DNA from: Gambelia wislizenii
Lineage: Eukaryota > Chordata > Lepidosauria > Squamata > Crotaphytidae
Reading direction: 5' to 3'
Assembly: GCA_030847615.1 (NCBI GenBank)
Contig: JAUMIR010000004.1
Coordinates: 231,674,501 to 231,738,500, forward strand
Length of the DNA stretch: 64,000 nucleotides
Part shown: positions 44,501 through 54,905 of the stretch, one piece after another
Layout: the number at the start of each line of letters is the position of its first letter
Numbering within the stretch: position 1 is the stretch's first letter
Notes under the pieces: model-generated
Database searches by the model: none
What the model was told of the DNA's origin: nothing
Seen by the model: only the letters and a program-made list of their open reading frames with translations
Made by a program: the position numbers and the translations under genes

Positions 44501-46346
44501 ATCTGCAGCACATAAGTTTATTTCGTCTTTTGTTTTAGACAGGTCCAGTTTGTACCTAAACTACAAGATTCCTGTGGGAGGGGAGGGATGGACAACTTTT
44601 CACCCTGCCGTGAGCATGATCTTCTGTTGAACTTCAAGACTTTCATAAAAGAGGCTTGATCTTCCCAAGATCAAGCCTATTTAATCTCTGCAAAGAAAAC
44701 TAAAGGAATCATTATAACATCTTTTCCAATTTCTGCCAGTATTCCAATCATATATACTGTATATTTTAATAAGATGGTGCTTTGTGTATTCCTATAAGGC
44801 AGGGGGGGGGGTTGACTGGATGACCCTTGTGGTCTCTTCCAAATCTGTGATTCAATGATTTGTGTGTGTGTGTGCGCGCTAGAAAGGGGTGTGAGGAAGT
44901 GGTAAATATTTGACCAAGACCACTATGCTTAGAAATCCTTAGACAAAGTAAAATTACACATTCCACTATACGTTTCTTCCTTCGCAGGCAGGATTTTTAG
45001 AAAGTCATACATTTCAAATTCACCCACACTGAACTATTTTTGTGGGGGAGGGGGGAACACAGCAAATCCTCTGTACCACACAAGTTCCAAGAGCAATGCT
45101 ACGTGATGCAGAGGCAAACTTACTGTTCATAGAGGCAGAAACCTCACTAAGCATATGTAAGTTACTGGGTTCACCTAAGAGTCTTCAGAATCTTATCTAG
45201 ATCAAAAGAAAGCAACCTACCATCTGTCAGATACTTTTCATTGCATTTCCCATCATTCTAGTTTATCAGTCATGTCAAGTATCTGCAGTCCAAAACATGG
45301 TAAAGCAGAAGGTTGCCTACCTTTGATTTAGAATTTTGATTTAGGAGCACAACCAGAACCAAGAACGTTAACAAAACATTTGCAAGTGGAAGGAATGAAG
45401 GCTTTTACCCTGCGCATAGACTGATAGCGGGGTGCATGCAGCTGTACTACATCCTTTTGTAGAAGCTCAATGGAACTTTCCAAGGAATAGCTGGAATCCC
45501 GCACACCTTTCAGGATATTTTCTTCATAATTATTGGTCATTACTGGTATCACTTCAGACACTTCAAAGAGCGCTGACTTTTTCCTCTAATTAAAGAAGGT
45601 AAACAAGGTTATCTTAAACAAATTGAATATAATTTTTTATCCATTTCCAATCTATTTGTATTTACAATGCTTTTACCACTTAAAGAACTTCAAATACAAA
45701 AACTACAAAAACACAAGAAGTGGGAAACACCAAACACTCATATTAAGAGATAGTGTGAACTCAGCAAAAGTCCATTCTTTAAGTATTACTACAGTAATGT
45801 CAATGCAATATACTTAAGACACAAATCACTCTCAAAAAAATCAACGTAGTTAAAGGAGCTGAAGCAGTTAGGTTCCACTATTTCTACAACTGGTTTTGGG
45901 TATTCCCCAAGCTTATGTCAAATGATGGTGTAAAAATACTAAGGTTTAGTATAGCATCTATTACAAAAATGTCTATAAACAAAGCAACACAGTGATTTTA
46001 TGATCAAACTTCACTAAATAAGAACTTCCAGTCATTACTTTAAAAGAAACTCACCATACAAGCTACAACCTGAACAAAGCTCCTGAGTCTAAGCTTAAAA
46101 TAACATTTTATTAGTATTATCCACATTTAGTCTAACATCACCATTTGGGGACTATTTATTCTGATAGTTTTGAAATCACTTAACATACAAGTCTTTAGCA
46201 ATCAGAACTGAGATTACCTTGTCTTTGAACACAAAGGCAATATACATCTTGAAATCAAACTGGTCAGCTAGAGATTCTTTTTTCTTTTTAAGCTGAGCAC
46301 GAAGTCTGTTCAGAGCTTGTTTCTTCCGGGAGTTTGGGTCCCCCAT
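41424..46346 (-). CDS. C6orf62: C6orf62 homologue, conserved protein of unknown function, five coding exons
   Basis: Matches human C6orf62, a 229-aa protein almost invariant among vertebrates; its molecular function is not established. Exons in transcript order are 46346-46218, 45585-45409, 43523-43398, 42520-42386 and 41549-41424. Every junction is GT-AG in phase 0, totalling 690 nt and 230 aa. The N-terminus is basic ([19 protein letters not shown], then KKKKES). The middle carries [19 protein letters not shown] and [11 protein letters not shown], and the end is [17 protein letters not shown]. There is one extra Asp (KGSDDEPF) compared with the human sequence as I recall it. An acceptor-like TTTAG at 46369-46365 suggests that a short 5' UTR piece precedes the ATG and that a separate upstream noncoding exon exists. 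The gene is convergent with ACOT13. Confidence 0.96.
41550..42385. other. C6orf62: C6orf62 intron 4 with two repeats
   Basis: A reversed L2-like tail lies at 41788-41850 (TTATTTATTACCCGCCTCTC). A Tigger-like MITE lies at 41980-42192. Confidence 0.7.
41980..42192 (+). mobile_element. Tigger-like MITE in C6orf62 intron 4
   Basis: CTGTCCCTCCGCATCCATGG at one end and GAATATGAAGGGACAACTG before TA at the other. Same family as 20754-20983 and 63291-63494. Confidence 0.82.
42386..42520 (-). CDS. C6orf62: C6orf62 coding exon 4
   Basis: Encodes 45 residues, [20 protein letters not shown], then [20 protein letters not shown] and RQHLQ. The acceptor is TTCTGCAG and the donor GTAAAT. Confidence 0.96.
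43398..43523 (-). CDS. C6orf62: C6orf62 coding exon 3
   Basis: Encodes 42 residues, [20 protein letters not shown], then [10 protein letters not shown] and [12 protein letters not shown]. The acceptor is CTTATAG and the donor GTATGG. Confidence 0.95.
43524..45408. other. C6orf62: C6orf62 intron 2
   Basis: Contains a Tigger-like element at 43647-44204, a partial CR1 tail at 44800-44860 (GATGACCCTTGTGGTCTCTT) and a GT/GC microsatellite at about 44861-44880. No other gene. Confidence 0.6.
43647..44204. mobile_element. Tigger-like DNA transposon, non-autonomous
   Basis: CAGGCTGAGTATCCCTTATG after TA at the left, and TTTTTGGATAAGGGAGGCTC, then AACCTA at the right. These match the known Tigger-type ends. 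The interior has no transposase frame. Confidence 0.75.
45409..45585 (-). CDS. C6orf62: C6orf62 coding exon 2
   Basis: Encodes 59 residues, [19 protein letters not shown] through [11 protein letters not shown]. The acceptor is TTAATTAG and the donor GTAAAA. Confidence 0.96.
45586..46217. other. C6orf62: C6orf62 intron 1 of the coding part
   Basis: AT-rich intron. No repeat or gene was recognised. Confidence 0.6.
46218..46346 (-). CDS. C6orf62: C6orf62 coding exon 1
   Basis: Encodes 43 residues, from [19 protein letters not shown] to [15 protein letters not shown]. The donor is GTAATC. About 18 bases of UTR lie between the ATG and a CTTTAG acceptor. Confidence 0.95.
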
Positions 46347-46364
46347 TTTGTAATATAGATGGTA

Positions 46365-47199
46365 CTAAAGCCTTTGGAAACCGTCACTAAACTATGGGCC
46401 CTTTTTTCATAAGACTCGAGTACAACAGAAACAAGTCATTTTATTCCTGCTCATACAGCTGAATCAATAAAACACAGGCGTAACCCAAAAATGCACCTCT
46501 GGCAATTGTTTTACAAGACTGTCTTATTAGAGGGGTCATAAAACAAAATAAGTAGTAGTCCAATCATCATTGGACAAAAAGTTTGCGCACTATTATCAAA
46601 AGCCCAAAGAAATTTGAAGATAATACACTGATATACAGTTTAAACCACAGGAATAAATGGGCAATGGGGAAAAAATCTTATCACAATTTGTACGCATAAA
46701 AAAAAGCAGTAACCAGCATGGACCCAATCCATTTGGGCGTTGTTTTTTGCCCCAATCCCCCAAACAAAAACTGAAATTAAAGACAGTGTTCTACCCCACC
46801 CAGATTCATGACTCTGCTGATTATTATCAAGGTTTTTGCTATTGCTATGCTGCCTGGCTTTATTTTTTAAAAAGAATTATTAGACTTGGTAGAAAGCAAA
46901 GGAGGGGTTGCAGAACTGGAGTGGATGTCCTGGGAGGTAAAACGTTTCCCTACCAACAACAAAATCATCAACCACAGACAACAGGGTGCTGGTTTGCAGA
47001 GGAGCAAGGAGTTTGGAAAACAGCAGAGTCATTTCTAACTTCATCCTGCTCATCATCAGGCACATGGTCGCCCTGAGGCTGTGTCTGTTAGAGAGAAGAG
47101 GGATCATGATGGCCATTGATAGAAAGGGTGGAGGGAAGAAGCCGAAAGGATACTACTATCTGGCTTAAAGGCTTTGGATCCCAAGTGGATCACTCGCTC
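46365..47199. other. C6orf62: Probable C6orf62 5' UTR intron
   Basis: Lies between the acceptor before coding exon 1 and the GC-rich island. No repeat or coding exon was recognised. Confidence 0.45.
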
Positions 47200-48870
47200 T
47201 CCTTGCAGGAGGAGAGACCTACATCCCACACAAAAGCCTTCCTTCTCTCCCTATCCCACCGGTAACAGAGAGAAATCCTCCTCCTCCTCCTCCCTCTGCC
47301 GCCGGGCACCGCAAGGAGCGCGGCTCAATTGGGGCTGGGCATGGCTGATGCGATGGGCCTCCTGGCAGGGCTTGTGCGCTCCCTTGGCTCAACACTGGCA
47401 AGGAAGGGGCGGCGGGCCTGTGCTCAGCGCAGCGGGGGGCTACTCTCGCCACGACCCGGAATTCACTTTGGCATCCATGGTCTCCCAGGCGTCAGCTCAG
47501 CCTCTTTAAAAAGACGGGAAACGAAAAAAAAAGGGGGGAGAGAAAAAAAAGGGGGGAACAAGCCAAAAGATTTCAATTGCCAATAAAAGGGGGGGGATTA
47601 GAAAAGTTTGCACAAGTTGCTGTTGCAAACAAGAATAAATTGAGATGTGGGGGGACAAGCCAAAATATTTCAATTGCAAAACAAATAAATAAATGGGGGG
47701 ATTAGAAGAGTTTGCACAAGTTGCTGTTGCAAACAAGAATTGAGATTGGGGGAGGGGGACAAGCCAAGATTTCAATTGCAAAAAAAAAGGGGGGGATTAG
47801 AAGAGTTTGCACAAGTTGCTGTTGCAAACAAGAATAAATTGAGATTGGGGGGAGAAGAATGTGTTTGCAAACAAACACGTAAAATGAAATAATAACAAAA
47901 ATAAAGGATTATCCCGCCCTTCCCCTTTTACAGCTGTTTAATGAAGGTTGTTGTTTTTGAATACCCCCCTTCCGAATAACAAAGGCTTCCCTCCTCCTTT
48001 TTCCTTTTAAAAAAAGGCCCCAGCGGACGGCTCAGGCGGCAAGAGATCGGACCGGACCGGGAGGCCTGGGCTGCGTGGCGGGCGGCGTGGGCGGGCTGGC
48101 TCTCTACCCGCAGCCGGCGGGCGCGGGCGGAGCAGTGGCGGCGGTGGCGGCGGCGGCGCTGCTAGCAGCACGGGCAGGAGCCATGTCAAGAGAAGGCCAC
48201 CAAGAAGCCGCCCAGCTCCCCCATCCCCGCTGCGCTGTTCACGACGACGACGACGACCGGGCCGCCCGCTCTGCCGCTGCTCCGCCCCAGCAGCCTGGTC
48301 CCCATCGCCTAAGCTCGGCGCCCCCCCGGAGCCGCCGGGGAGAAGCAAATGGTGGCGGCGGCGGAGGGAGGAGGAGGAGGAAGGACGGAGAGGAGGTGGA
48401 GGAGGAGGCGGCGGTGAGGCTGGGCCTTGCAGTCCCTGCGCTAGACGCTCCTACAGCGAACGGGGGGAAAGGGCAGGAGGCGAGAGAGCGACCGAAGCCC
48501 TCCCTCCGTCCCCTCTCAGGCGAAGGATAGCGCGGAGGAGCCCCTCTCTCCCAATCCCGCTCTCTCTCGGGCCAGCTGACGCAGGAGGAGGAAGCGCACG
48601 CACTTCAGAGCGAAAACCCCTCAAAATGGCAGCCGACGCCTCTCCTTGCTTGAGTCACACAAATACAGGCTCCGCCCGTGGCCCCCACCGCGCAGGCGCG
48701 CTGCAGTTGGGCCGTACCATGTGGGGAGAAAGGAGGGGGGAAAGGGAGGGAAGGAAGGGGAGAGGAGTTGACGACTGTCCAACCCCGGCGCTGAATGTGT
48801 AGATCGGTTCCCCCTGAGTCTCGCATGAGGGGAGGGGTCCTTTTTAATTTTAGTTACCTCCAGCAGGGCT
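47200..48870. promoter_or_regulatory. C6orf62: GC-rich island upstream of C6orf62
   Basis: This stretch is strongly GC-rich with dense CpG, especially 48006-48600. It includes GCG and GAC triplet runs and an NRF1-like GCGCAGGCGCGC near 48691. It lies 0.9-2.5 kb upstream of the C6orf62 start codon, so it is the natural promoter candidate. A minus-strand donor (GTAACT after CTGGAG) at 48857 could end a noncoding first exon. The open frames here (for example 48075-48530) look like GC-driven chance. Confidence 0.5.
47558..47850 (+). repeat. Three-copy minisatellite, period about 100 bp
   Basis: Units begin ACAAGCC at 47558, 47655 and 47759 (spacing 97 and 104). Each contains TTTCAATTGC, a purine run with GGGGGATTAGAA, then TTTGCACAAGTTGCTGTTGC and AACAAGAA. 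The length differences sit in the A and G runs. It lies between the C6orf62 start codon and the CpG island core. Confidence 0.85.
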
Positions 48871-49559
48871 GTAGGGCACTGAGAGTGCTTCGGGCGGCGA
48901 CGCTAAACACAGTTAATAGAGAGACGACTGAATGCAGGGGGCTTTCGTCCGAGTAGACGTGGATAGGCTGTAAAGCTTCTGTCAACCCCTCAGAGCCAGG
49001 CGGCTTACTCGGAAAAAGCACGGTTTATGCTGTTACCGGCTTTACTTGTGAATAAATGCATGCGCCGCCTACGAGTGTAGTAAAGGGCTACAGGGATATT
49101 TGGAAATCACTTCTGGAATCATATAGTGAAATGTTTATCAAATGTTTAATAAAGTTTAAACATTAAAAAGAAGAAATCAGTTCGGGATGATGTCCCTGTG
49201 CTCTTTCACGAGGAGTAACTTCTAACGCAAGTTGGGTCTTACGTCTTAGTAAACCTGCCTTTTGGTCTCAGTTGTGGAAGCGGGAGGGAGGAGAGATTTG
49301 AACTTTTCAATTACACGAAACCATCTTGTCACAAAACGCTCGCCTGAAGATTTGTGCTTAAATTTAGAACTGACGCCCCAACAGGAATTATTTCGGTAAA
49401 AAGACACGGCGTCGTTTCTGTATTTTATTATATTTTTACAATAGGGACGGTGCTCCTGTCTTTAAGAGGTACACAGATCACTGCACCTGTTGAATTTCTG
49501 TCATGTAGCTGTTATTAATAATAATGATGATGATAATATTGTCATCTGCCCCGACAGAC
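48871..49559. other. Stretch between the two GC-rich islands
   Basis: Moderate GC content, no repeat family recognised. It may contain a noncoding C6orf62 exon upstream of the donor at 48857. Confidence 0.35.
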
Positions 49560-50110
49560 TTCCTATCTGTCTCGCTCGACGGCCATCAACGTCTATGAAA
49601 CTCAACCACTGAGGAGCAGCAGCTGTCACAGAACCACAGGCCGCACTTAATAGGACCCGTCAGGAGCCGAGGGGGGTTCAACCGTCACCCTTTCCTCCCC
49701 CTCCCCCAGCAGCAGCGCCTCTTCGGTTCCGTGAGGCAGGGCACGCCATTTTTCTCTGGGGCAACTCGTCCTCAGAAGCAGCAGCAGCGCCCCCGTCGCC
49801 TCCGTCCCTGTGGCGGTTAGAAACAGAGGTTTCGCCTCAGAGAAGGAGCCGCTACGTCGTCCTAGCCAAAGCGCGTGACGGTCGCGCCTCAGAAAGCGAC
49901 TCGAATAAGGAACTGAAAGGCGCATGCGCCACCCCATGCCATCATTACGTTCCACCACGGGGGAGAGGCAGAGAGTGGAACTTTTTTCTACCCAGAGACA
50001 GATTCCATTCTCTCGCCCCGCCCCCGCACTCTCTCTTGACGTATGACGGAAGTTCCTCCGCTCAGGTGTTTCCACGCCTCCGGCCCTCGAGCCACGCCCT
50101 CTTCGCTTCC
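49560..50110. promoter_or_regulatory. Second GC-rich island with NRF1 palindrome
   Basis: CpG-rich stretch separated from the previous island by about 0.7 kb of ordinary sequence. It contains a perfect NRF1-type palindrome GCGCATGCGC at 49921-49930. It may be an upstream or main C6orf62 promoter, or the start of an unannotated plus-strand transcript. No coding exon is supported. Confidence 0.45.
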
Positions 50111-50144
50111 GTTTAGTGGGAGGGGACTCCTGTGTAGTGCTATT

Positions 50145-50300
50145 ATTCCCCTTTAACTGCTATGGCTACCTCCTATGGAATCCTGGGATTGGTAGTTTAG
50201 TGATGCCTACTAGCTCTCTGGTGGAGGATCCTAAGTGCTCCTTCCTAAACTGCAAATCCCAGGATTCCACAGGAGGCAGCCATAGCACTTAAAGTGGAAT
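50145..50300. mobile_element. Palindromic MITE, well preserved
   Basis: Arms ATTCCCCTTTAACTGCTATG and CATAGCACTTAAAGTGGAAT. Inner arms CCTATGGAATCCTGGGATT and AATCCCAGGATTCCACAGG. The centre is CTCTGGTGGAGGATCC. The whole 156 bp can fold into one hairpin. Confidence 0.85.
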
Positions 50301-50519
50301 AAGCTATAACAGTGTAGTGTTATGTATAGGAGCAGTGCACTGGTGCTGCGGCACCTACTGTTCCCTGGCCATGTGGTAGTGGGCAATAGACTGGCATCTG
50401 TCTCCCTGTGCCAAATAATTACAGGCCTGTGTTTTAAGATGGAGAAGTCAATTAGGTGCTGGAAGGAAGAACAGGGAAAGGCAGCCTCTCTGAAATGAAG
50501 CTCTTATGAACATGCATGG

Positions 50520-51411
50520 ATTTATTGATTTATTTGATTTATATGCTGCCTTTCTTTCAGAATGGGACCCAACGTGGCTCACAACACATATTTAAAAAAA
50601 AAACCACAACAGTTAAAAATTAAAAACAATTAAAATTGTTACAATTTAAAATTATATATATATATATATATATATATCTGGCTTTTCTTCGCAAACGAAG
50701 ATTCAGGAGGCCTGAGCATCCTGGGCTTTCTGCAAGTGCGCTGATGACGAAAAAGGCCAATCCGAGATAGACAAGTCCACTTGCAGAAAGCACAGCAGAA
50801 GGTCTCCTTGGGTGATGTTTCCAGGTTATAATTCTTTCTGCGTTGTCGTTTCTCTTGAAGACTTGTTCGGCGTGAGTTCTCAAATAAGACTGCAGCATTG
50901 TGGATAATGCGTCTTCATGCCTCCCAATGTGAGGCCAGGGCGGACCATTGTTGGTGATCAATTTAGCCAAGCCTGTGATTTTGTTTCAGGGAGTCCTTGT
51001 ATTGCTTTTTTGGAGCGCCCCTCTTACTCTGTCCTGTGGCGAGTTCACCGTGGAGTACTATTTTTGGGAGGCAATGGTCCTCCATCCTAGAACCGTGCCC
51101 TGCCCAGTGCAGCTGTGTTCTCAATATCATGGCCTCAATGCTGGTGGTCCCTGCTTGCTCAAGGACAGCAACATTTGTCACATAGTCAGTCCAATGTATA
51201 TTTAGGATTGTGCGTAAACAGCGCTGATGAAAGCGTTCGAGGAGTTGTGGGTGGTGGCGATAGGTGACCCATGTTTCAGACCCATAAAGGAGAATAGACA
51301 GTACAATGGCTCTATACACACTGATTTTTGTGCTTCGCCTCAGGTGTTTATTACTCCAGACTCTTTTGTAAAGTCTTCCAAATGCACTATATGCCTTTGC
51401 TAAACTGTGAT

Positions 51412-51478
<67 letters not shown>

Positions 51479-51560
51479 CAAACATATAAAAGTTAAAAGA
51501 ATAAAAACACATCCCAATAAAAGCTTCTGTGCCTGCAGCTACCAATTAAAAGCCTCGGAT
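50520..51560 (-). mobile_element. Reversed L2-like tail split by a second LINE fragment
   Basis: An L2-like tail (ATTTATATGCTGCCTTTC) at 50520-50640 and AT-rich continuation at 51470-51510 surround a LINE 3' end (50690-51415). The joins are marked by TA microsatellites (50654-50679 and 51444-51471) and a TC run (51414-51445). Confidence 0.5.
50690..51415 (-). pseudogene. LINE ORF2 C-terminal fragment with a zinc finger
   Basis: Minus-strand translation gives HHSLAKAYSAFGRLYKRVWS, VYRAIVLSILLYGSETWV, LLERFHQRCLRTILNIHWTD and HWAGHGSRMEDHCLPKIVL, the post-RT region of non-LTR elements. A frame change then gives CCAFCKWTCLSRIGLFRHQR and TC, a CCHC-type finger common at the C-terminus of such LINEs. 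The clade is not assigned. The RT core itself is absent. Confidence 0.8.
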
Positions 51561-51599
51561 CTCTTTCGAAAGGGAACATTTTTTTCCCCAGTAATTAGA

Positions 51600-51800
51600 G
51601 CAAGAGAGTCAGGTGGTGTCATGATTTCAGTGCTGGAGACTAGGGTTCAAATCCCCACTCTGCCATTGGTGACCTTGGGCAAGTCATCCTCTCTCAGCCT
51701 CAGAAGAAAGCAAAGGCAATCTCTGAGCAAATCTTGCCAAAAAATCCCCCGTAATAGGGTCATAATAAGTTGGAGATGAAGGCACATAACAAGTCAAGAC
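51600..51800 (+). mobile_element. tRNA-derived SINE
   Basis: B box GGGTTCAAATCC, then GACCTTGGGCAAGTCATCC and GAGCAAATCTTGCCA, and the tail AATAGGGTCATAATAAGTTG. Same family as 5607-5843. Confidence 0.75.
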
Positions 51801-53167
51801 CTGTATTATGTTAGTGCCAAATGCAGCAGATCTATTGAACCATTTTTGAATGGTAAGTGTAGGTAAATCCCATAGATTCAGTGGGTTTACTCTAGCAAAT
51901 CCAATTGACTTTAGGCTATCATGCTGTTCATTTCCCCATACAGCCAAAGATACGATGTGACCAGAAATATATATTTATTCAATATGTGCATGAACACCTT
52001 CCTTGTCACCCACCATGCTCCCTGCTCCTGTTTTATTTCTTTATTTTATTTTTTAAAAGCTGTTTTCTTTAAAGAAAATGGGAGGGTGATATGCTGCAGG
52101 CAGTGGACTCCCAGAACTATACTTATTTCTGAAAATGCTTTTGGGCCTAAGAAGCATTACCAAAAACAAAAAATTGCCGTTATAATGAAGCACTTCAATC
52201 CTGGTCCAGGGAAAGATGAAGGTAAATGGGAGGTGATAGGGGAAATTGTGGAAGACTGGGGGTAGAGGAATGAGGTTAAGGATTGACTATGTTGTTTGAA
52301 AATATTCTGGCCTGTAGAGTTTTCTTCTTTCTTTCTCTCTCTGCGTAGTGTAGTATGTTAGTTGGCCTTCTTTGTTTGGTTAGTTGATGTGGTGGTGAGA
52401 GTTTCCCCACAGTGTTTTTTGTGTGTGTGTGTGTGTAGCAATGTGAACAAGTGGATATTTTGTCCATATGCATTTTTCTGAGCTTTTTGCCAGTTTGCTT
52501 TCTTCACAATGGGTGGTTTTATTGTGGTTTGTGGGGACAAATGTGATTTGACATTTGGTATTCAGACCTGACTTGTGTCCTATACTCAGTTTCTTGATCA
52601 AGGTTCTTTCCTCTCAGCTAAACCAGTTTGCTTTCTGTGAAATGTGTGCTAAAGCAGAAATCAGTGAGTTTAAAAGAGTGCTTTTCTGTTTTGCACCTGG
52701 ACCCTCACCTCTTGTCTGACATTTAATTCCTTGGGCATGTTTCTTTTCTTTTGACCTCTCCAGTTTGTGTTCTGTGAATTGAATGTTTTGTGACTGGCCA
52801 CATTCACCATGCTACATCATAGCAGTAATTTCATGAGAGTGCTCATAACAACTCTTTCCAAAGTTCAACAACCCTCAGCTGGTTTCTCTTCAATAGGTGT
52901 TCAGCTTTAATGTTAATATTACATTGCCATCTAGTGGCAAGTTAGTAGAAGCCAGGATGAAAGGACATTCAGCTGCTGCCATGAACAGATATGAAAAGAA
53001 AGTCAGAAGCTACACAGTGCGCATAATAGGAATATAGAATGTGATAAGTATGAATCAGGGGAAGCTAGAAATTGTAAAACAAGAAAATGTAAACATTGCC
53101 ATATTTGAGATGAGTGAGCAAAATTCACAAAATACAATCTAAAGAAAATCCCTGTAATTTTTAAAGT
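51801..53167. other. Intergenic, no gene seen
   Basis: Contains a TG microsatellite at 52418-52436 and a CTCF-like palindrome GCCATCTAGTGGC at 52927-52939. Otherwise unassigned. Confidence 0.4.
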
Positions 53168-53807
53168 CCAGGGGCTTGTCTATACGAGGCAATAAAATGT
53201 GGTTTGATGTGCATTAATGCCAATTTGCAGTAGCTTTCATTTGTCTCCACTTTTTTTGGCAAGATTGCAGGCATGTGAAGCGATCCACCTTTGCTGTTGA
53301 AACGGGCATGCCTGCGAATCAAGATGGTAGGTGCAAGTGAATTACTTGCATTTTTATTGTCACCAGTTGCTACCGTCGAACAGTATTTTTTAAAAGCATA
53401 TCTAAGGTGCAGAAGTGTGATATTCCACTTAAATAAACAACAACAACAAAAGGTTGTTTCATTGCCTCAGCACACGATCGCTACAGTGAAAATCCAACAT
53501 GGCAGTTTCAGGCATTTTCCTTGTTAGCAAGCTCCACCCCCTGTGCACATCCAAAAAAAATCAGCTTTCCACTTCTGCTCTTATCAGGAATGCACAGCAA
53601 AGCGAATTGGTTGTCCCAATGAGCAGGAATGCGCATTCCCCATGGAGCTTTTTAAAAACTTCAGGAAAAGCTGTAAAGACTCTTCCAGTGTAGTTTTTGG
53701 AGGCTTCAGCCCCCCTCCTTCCAAATATGGTGAAATGATGTGGGATCCCATTAAGACAACACATATTCTCCTTGAATTCTATGAGGATTATTTTCACCGT
53801 TTAGACA
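53168..53807 (-). mobile_element. Reversed copy of the GGGCTTG-ended MITE
   Basis: Starts GGGCTTGTCTATACGAGGCA and ends TTTTCACCGTTTAGACAAC. It shares AATCCAACATGG, GCAGGAATGCGCATTCCC and AGATGGTAGGTGCAAGTGA with the copies in the first 5 kb. Confidence 0.75.
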
Positions 53808-53979
53808 ACGTCCACATGAAGAACAGATTTGCACTACTGAGCCTAACTGAGAGGGAACCAAAAGAACTCTGCACCAGAATCAAGGATACTATCAGGGAAT
53901 CATGCAAAAAGATACTATCTGTAATCAAAAAGAAAGAAAAACCTCATTAGGATGACTGATGAAACTAAATGGTTAAGGA

Positions 53980-54905
53980 CAAGTGAGAAACAAAAGTAAA
54001 AGGTGGTAGAAGTAGAGTCAGAATCCTGTTCAGTGACTTGTGCATAGGGACAAAGAGAACTGTGATAAAAAATCAGTGCAAAGAAATAGAAGACAACAAA
54101 CAAGATAGAACGTGAGACCTCTTCCACAAGATCCAATAAATTGAAGGGAAATTTAAACCAAGAATATAAATGCTATATGACCAACAGGGGACCATATTAT
54201 ATGATCAGGACAAAATAAAAACACAATGGAAGCAAAACAATGAAGAACTATAAACAAGAGATGGATGACAGATTCCTTCAAGGAAGAAATTTTTAGCAAC
54301 ATATCCACAATTTTTAGAAAATGAAGTAAAAGCTGATCTCAACCCATGTGGGAGAAATAAATTACCAATGACAGAAAATAGAGCTATTTCAAGCGATAGA
54401 AGCTGAATCCATCAAAATTCTAACAAAAATCTGCCAATATGGAAAACACCAAAATGTGGAAAATATGGAAAATGCCAAAGTCAGGACTATCCATGCCATA
54501 GTATGCCATTTTCTATGCGAAGTAGGGTGACAGGAAGAACATCAACTTATTTGAAATGTGGTACTGGAGGAGAGCTCTATGGATCCCATGAATTAAAGAC
54601 AAATCAGTGGGTCCAAGAGCACATCAAGCCTGAACTCTCACTTGAAACCAAAATTACTAAATTGAGGCTATTGTATTCTAGACAGATTGTGAGATGACAT
54701 TATTCCTTGGAAAATATGATAATGGAAGTTAAATAAAGTGGAAGGCAGTTAGAAAAGAGGAAGACCACATTACAGATGGATTGATTCAATTAAGAAGACT
54801 ATGGCCCTAAGTTTGGAAGACTGAGCAATACTGGTGATGTCCTCTTGGAGGTCCCTCATTCATAGGGTCCCCATAAATCAAGGCCAACTTGACAACAATT
54901 AACAA
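53980..54905 (+). mobile_element. Old RTE/BovB-like LINE remnant
   Basis: Broken translations include NQWVQEHIKPELSLETKITK and LRLLYSRQI, then SLENMIMEVK and EKRKTTLQMD, the decayed form of the BovB C-terminus as I recall it. The end reads GGGTCCCCATAAATCAAGG and ACAATTAACAAC, like the tail of the local tRNA- and 5S-headed SINEs. Many stops. Confidence 0.65.

Noticed and set aside
47558..47850. CRISPR-like array
   Set aside because: Whole units are repeated head to tail with no unique spacers, and the context is a vertebrate gene.
48075..48530. 151-codon plus-strand frame in the CpG island
   Set aside because: GC-rich DNA lacks stop codons by chance. The translation is Ala/Gly/Arg-rich without a recognisable family, and overlapping minus-strand frames are equally open.
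49647..50075. 142-codon minus-strand frame in the second GC-rich island
   Set aside because: Same reason as above: composition-driven openness, no known similarity.
51411..51475. TC/TA microsatellite as a regulatory element
   Set aside because: It lies at the edge of a LINE fragment and is most simply a simple-repeat tail.
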